Below, one piece after another: positions 8,048 through 10,440 of a stretch of DNA of 10,440 nucleotides. Source of the stretch: SG8-4 sp964598225 (GTDB lineage Bacteria; Planctomycetota; Phycisphaerae; Sedimentisphaerales; Anaerobacaceae); the NCBI GenBank assembly GCA_964598225.1, contig CAZRBG010000112.1, positions 1-10,440 on the forward strand. Reading direction: 5' to 3'. The notes beneath the pieces are model-generated. The model was not told where the DNA came from. It saw only the letters and a program-made list of their open reading frames with translations, and did no database searches. How positions within the stretch are numbered: the stretch's first letter is position 1; the number at the start of each line of letters is the position of its first letter. A program made the position numbers and the translations under genes.

Positions 8048-8115
8048 TCTTAAAGTCGGCGGCTGATTTGGCCGATCTTTGACAAGTCAATAGTGAATAA
8101 ATAGAGGGCGGGATC
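8048..8115 (+). promoter_or_regulatory. Gap between interference and adaptation modules
   Basis: This 68-nt gap is the only real gap in the operon. It contains a short imperfect hairpin (TCGGC...GCCGA, 8054-8075 region) followed by TCTTT, and then an inverted repeat TTGAC-AA-GTCAA (8079-8090) that includes a perfect TTGACA. No well-spaced -10 box follows. It could be an attenuator, an operator or an internal promoter. GAGGG at 8104-8108 serves as the ribosome site of cas4-cas1. Confidence 0.3.
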
Positions 8116-9888
8116 ATGATTCAACCATCGAATGCTCGTGGTTCTGCGGATGCGGGCGGCGACGGGCCAGACCTGCTGCCTGTTCGGATGCTCAATGAGT
8201 ATGCGTATTGCCCGCGGCTGTTTCATTTGATGCACGTGGAAGGCCGGTGGGCGGACAATGTATATACCGTCGAAGGCCGAAATGTCCACCGCCGAGCCGA
8301 CCGAATCGACCATGTCTTGCCAAATCCAGAGAATAATAACCCGGACGACCAGGCAGAAAACGAAGGAGGAAATGGAGACAGCAACTCCGGCGGCGAAGAG
8401 CGTCCCACCATCACCCGATCCGTGGTTCTTGGTAGTGCGGCTCTGGGGCTGACCGGCAAGCTCGATCTGGTTTCCACCGCCGATGAAGAAGCCGTGCCTG
8501 TGGAGACCAAACGCGGCCGCGTGCCCAAGAACAAACAGCGGTCCTACGAGCCCGAACGCGTTCAGCTCATGGCCCAGGGGTTGCTACTAAGGGAAAGCGG
8601 GTACAGATGCGACCATGGGGTGCTTTACTTTGCCGGCTCGCGCACACGCGTGGACGTGCCGTTCACACAGGAACTGGAACAGCGAACCATCGATCTGATC
8701 CGGCAGGCGCATTCGGCAACCGATGCAACGACACTACCTGAACCGCTGGAAGATAGTCCAAAGTGTAATGGCTGTAGCTTAGCTGGTATCTGCTTGCCTG
8801 ACGAAACCTGTTTGTTGCACGGTCGTGGCAACGGTGCGGGCAAATCCGAAACAACTGAGGTCCGGCAGTTCTTCCCGGCCCGCGACGATGGTCTGCCATT
8901 CTACGTGCAGGAACAGGGCGCCATCGTTTGCAAGACTGGCAAAGCTCTGGTCGTCTGGAAAAGCAAGGAAAAGCTCGCGACCGTCCGCGTGGCGGACACG
9001 AGTCAACTGGTTCTCTGCGGCAACATCTCTGTGACACCTCAGACGGTGCACATGCTTTGCCAGGAGAACGTCCCAATCGTGCACCTCTCCATGGGCCATT
9101 GGTTCTACGGGCTCACGCAAGGCTTCGGCCTTAAGAATGCATATTTGCGAGCAGCCCAGTTCCGTGTCGCTACTGACTCCCTAAGATGTTTGAAGCTTGC
9201 CAGGCAGATCGTATCCGCCAAGATTGCCGCCCAGCGGACCTTTTTACGCCGTAACGCCAGCGGCTTGCCTCAGCAAGCGCTTGACGATCTCACCAAGCAG
9301 GACAATGATGCCCAGATTGCCAGTAGGATCGAATCATTACTCGGTATCGAGGGATTGGGAGCAAAGGTCTATTTTGGCAACTTCTCCCGTATGCTTAAGA
9401 GCGATACGCTCCCCTCCGAGTGGGATTTCCAGAATCGCAATCGCCGTCCTCCCAGAGATCCCGTCAACGCTCTGCTGTCTTTCGGTTACGCAATGCTGGC
9501 CAAAGAATGCACTATTGCCGTAGCGGCCGAAGGCTTCGATCCCTATTGGGGATTTTACCACAAACCCCGTCATGGGCGACCTGCCCTTGCGTTGGACTTG
9601 ATGGAAGAGTTCCGCACGTCGGTGGTGGATTCGGCTGTGATTACGGCTATAAATACCGGAATGGTTCGTCAGCGAGATTTTGAGATCGCCAAGGCCGGCT
9701 GCGCCATGAAACCTGCGGCACGCAAGTCCTTCATCCGAGCCTACGAGGGCAGACTCGATCAACTTGTCACGCACCCGATCTTTGACTACCGATGCAGTTG
9801 GCGAACCATTATCCGGTTGCAGGCCAAGCTGTTGTCAAGATGGGTGCGGGGAGAGATCGAGACCTACACTGGTATGGTTACGAGGTGA
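8116..9888 (+). CDS. cas4-cas1: Cas4-Cas1 fusion, spacer selection and integration
   Basis: Adaptation enzyme that joins the PAM-selecting, end-trimming Cas4 nuclease to the Cas1 integrase, as in the Geobacter I-U system. Cas4 part (about 1-235): iron-sulphur cysteines Cys32 and Cys217, Cys220, Cys226; RecB-type motifs at His58, Asp117, Glu130-x-Lys132 and Gln150. Cas1 part (about 250-590): a beta-rich N-terminal lobe, then metal ligands Glu412 (in GIEGLGAKVYF), His482 (GFYHKPRHGR) and Asp494 (ALALDLMEEFR). All expected catalytic residues are present, so it should be active. The 590-residue length is typical for the fusion. Odd point: an Asn/Asp/Gly/Glu-rich, probably disordered stretch (about 69-98) sits inside the Cas4 fold between motif I and the Asp motif. 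The ATG at 8116 has GAGGG upstream. cas2 follows after 3 nt. Confidence 0.95.
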   Translation: MIQPSNARGSADAGGDGPDLLPVRMLNEYAYCPRLFHLMHVEGRWADNVYTVEGRNVHRRADRIDHVLPNPENNNPDDQAENEGGNGDSNSGGEERPTITRSVVLGSAALGLTGKLDLVSTADEEAVPVETKRGRVPKNKQRSYEPERVQLMAQGLLLRESGYRCDHGVLYFAGSRTRVDVPFTQELEQRTIDLIRQAHSATDATTLPEPLEDSPKCNGCSLAGICLPDETCLLHGRGNGAGKSETTEVRQFFPARDDGLPFYVQEQGAIVCKTGKALVVWKSKEKLATVRVADTSQLVLCGNISVTPQTVHMLCQENVPIVHLSMGHWFYGLTQGFGLKNAYLRAAQFRVATDSLRCLKLARQIVSAKIAAQRTFLRRNASGLPQQALDDLTKQDNDAQIASRIESLLGIEGLGAKVYFGNFSRMLKSDTLPSEWDFQNRNRRPPRDPVNALLSFGYAMLAKECTIAVAAEGFDPYWGFYHKPRHGRPALALDLMEEFRTSVVDSAVITAINTGMVRQRDFEIAKAGCAMKPAARKSFIRAYEGRLDQLVTHPIFDYRCSWRTIIRLQAKLLSRWVRGEIETYTGMVTR

Positions 9889-9891
9889 CCT

Positions 9892-10185
9892 ATGAGACGG
9901 CGGTATCTCATCACATACGATATCTCCGATGACAAACGACGTAATCGAGTCTTTAAGGCTCTGAGGGACAGGGGAGACCATGTTCAGTTCAGCGTGTTCT
10001 TATGTGAATTGAATCCTCGAGAATACGCCTCTCTCAAAGGCCAACTACAGGAATTTGTGCATCAACGACAAGACCAGGTTTTGATTCTTGACCTCGGCTT
10101 AGCAGATGATATACTTGAGATTGGTCAGGGACTTGATTGTGTTGGATTTGCCTATAATCCGCCGCAGCGAGTCATGGTTGTCTGA
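9892..10185 (+). CDS. cas2: Cas2, structural partner of Cas1 in spacer acquisition
   Basis: Forms the central dimer of the Cas1-Cas2 integration complex that inserts new spacers at the leader end of the array. This is a small ferredoxin-fold protein of 97 residues, usual length. It has the N-terminal strand RYLITYDISDDKRRNRVFKAL containing the conserved Asp10, followed by QFSVFLCEL and a C-terminal VMVV strand. The ribosome site GAGG (9882-9885) and the stop of cas4-cas1 share the bases GAGGTGA, so the two are almost surely co-translated. It is the last cas gene. The leader and putative first repeat lie directly downstream on the same strand. Confidence 0.95.
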   Translation: MRRRYLITYDISDDKRRNRVFKALRDRGDHVQFSVFLCELNPREYASLKGQLQEFVHQRQDQVLILDLGLADDILEIGQGLDCVGFAYNPPQRVMVV

Positions 10186-10404
10186 AGTATAGCGGTTCGC
10201 TGAAAGTTGGTCTGTTTGCCACGGATAATCGCTATGCGAGAGGCTGAGTGATCAGAAAATCGCCTGTATCGCTCGAAGTCTTTAACAAGCAAAGGTTTAT
10301 GGCGAGTTTTGTGAAAGGTTTTACTCTGTGTCGAAGGCCTGTGTGCTAACCGCTCGATTTATCGTTCATAACTCTCGGCAGAACCGAGGTTTGCCGAGGG
10401 TGCT
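10186..10404 (+). promoter_or_regulatory. CRISPR leader
   Basis: This non-coding stretch of about 219 nt lies between cas2 and the putative first repeat, the expected place for the leader that carries the array promoter and directs spacer insertion. Seen in it: a locally AT-rich part (about 10278-10326), a direct repeat AAAGGTTT at 10291-10298 and 10314-10321, CGCTCGA at 10270-10276 and 10351-10357, two tiny stems (10191-10201 and 10229-10239), and a strong hairpin at the array side (10372-10400). I could not identify a convincing -35/-10 pair. Confidence 0.6.
10372..10400 (+). repeat. Leader-end hairpin next to first repeat
   Basis: CTCGGCA (10374-10380) pairs with TGCCGAG (10392-10398), seven perfect base pairs, extended by a T-G wobble and a C-G pair, around an 11-nt loop. 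Inside it CTCGG (10374-10378) can instead pair with CCGAG (10384-10388), so two alternative folds compete. No T run follows, so it is not a normal intrinsic terminator. Confidence 0.5.
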
Positions 10405-10440
10405 ATTTCCGCGTCCTACGTGACGCGGCCCCATTGAAGC
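10405..10440 (+). CRISPR. Putative first CRISPR repeat (array cut by window end)
   Basis: The last 36 bases have the build of a type I repeat. There is a perfect 7-bp stem CCGCGTC (10409-10415) with GACGCGG (10422-10428) around a CTACGT loop, and a 3' end ATTGAAGC, close to the ATTGAAA(G/C)-like ends of many type I repeats. Position and strand (downstream of cas2, after a leader) fit. Only one copy is visible, so the 5' boundary (perhaps 10402-10405) and the very existence of an array are inferred. The last 8 nt would be the crRNA 5' handle if processing follows the usual pattern. Confidence 0.7.

Noticed and set aside
8625..9120. Several antisense open frames within cas4-cas1
   Set aside because: These are overlapping shadows of a well-supported gene, with no domain signal.
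10191..10239. Two 4-bp hairpins after cas2 as a terminator
   Set aside because: The stems are too short, and neither is followed by a T tract.

Overview
The window is bacterial and is dominated by a complete, same-strand CRISPR-Cas locus of subtype I-U (renamed I-G), in the version that carries Csb3 where other loci carry the larger Csx17. From about 1998 to 10185 the order is cas3 (helicase then HD), csb3, csb1 (Cas7), csb2 (Cas5-Cas6 fusion), cas4-cas1 fusion, cas2. A leader follows, and the last 36 bases look like the first repeat of a CRISPR array that continues outside the window. The taxon cannot be fixed from this sequence. Subtype I-U/I-G is scattered over Geobacter-like bacteria, planctomycetes, actinobacteria and others, and the moderate GC content and ordinary Shine-Dalgarno sites fit many of them.

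Left flank (1-1997): this part is visibly more AT-rich than the cas genes. It holds a membrane-anchored HExxH (M48-like) metalloprotease gene on the plus strand (62-892), then a convergent minus-strand gene for a small basic winged-helix DNA-binding protein (1012-1476). A 521-base non-coding stretch separates that gene from cas3. It contains a pair of GAGACCA direct repeats around an A9 tract, beside a TATATATA box, upstream of the winged-helix gene.

Cas operon (1998-10185): cas3, csb3, csb1 and csb2 are tightly packed (a GTGA overlap, a 3-nt gap and an 18-nt gap) and form the interference module. Csb1 should build the crRNA-bound backbone. Csb2 should process pre-crRNA and cap the complex. 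Csb3 is the likely small substitute for a Cas8-type subunit. Cas3 should unwind and degrade the target. A 68-nt gap then leads to the adaptation module: the Cas4-Cas1 fusion, with all expected catalytic residues and four iron-sulphur cysteines present, and Cas2 3 nt behind it. Together these should select PAM-flanked fragments and insert them at the leader end of the array.

Right end (10186-10440): a non-coding leader of about 219 nt ends in a hairpin directly beside the putative first repeat. That repeat has a 7-bp perfect stem and ends in ATTGAAGC. No spacer is visible, so the array itself is inferred from a single unit and its position.
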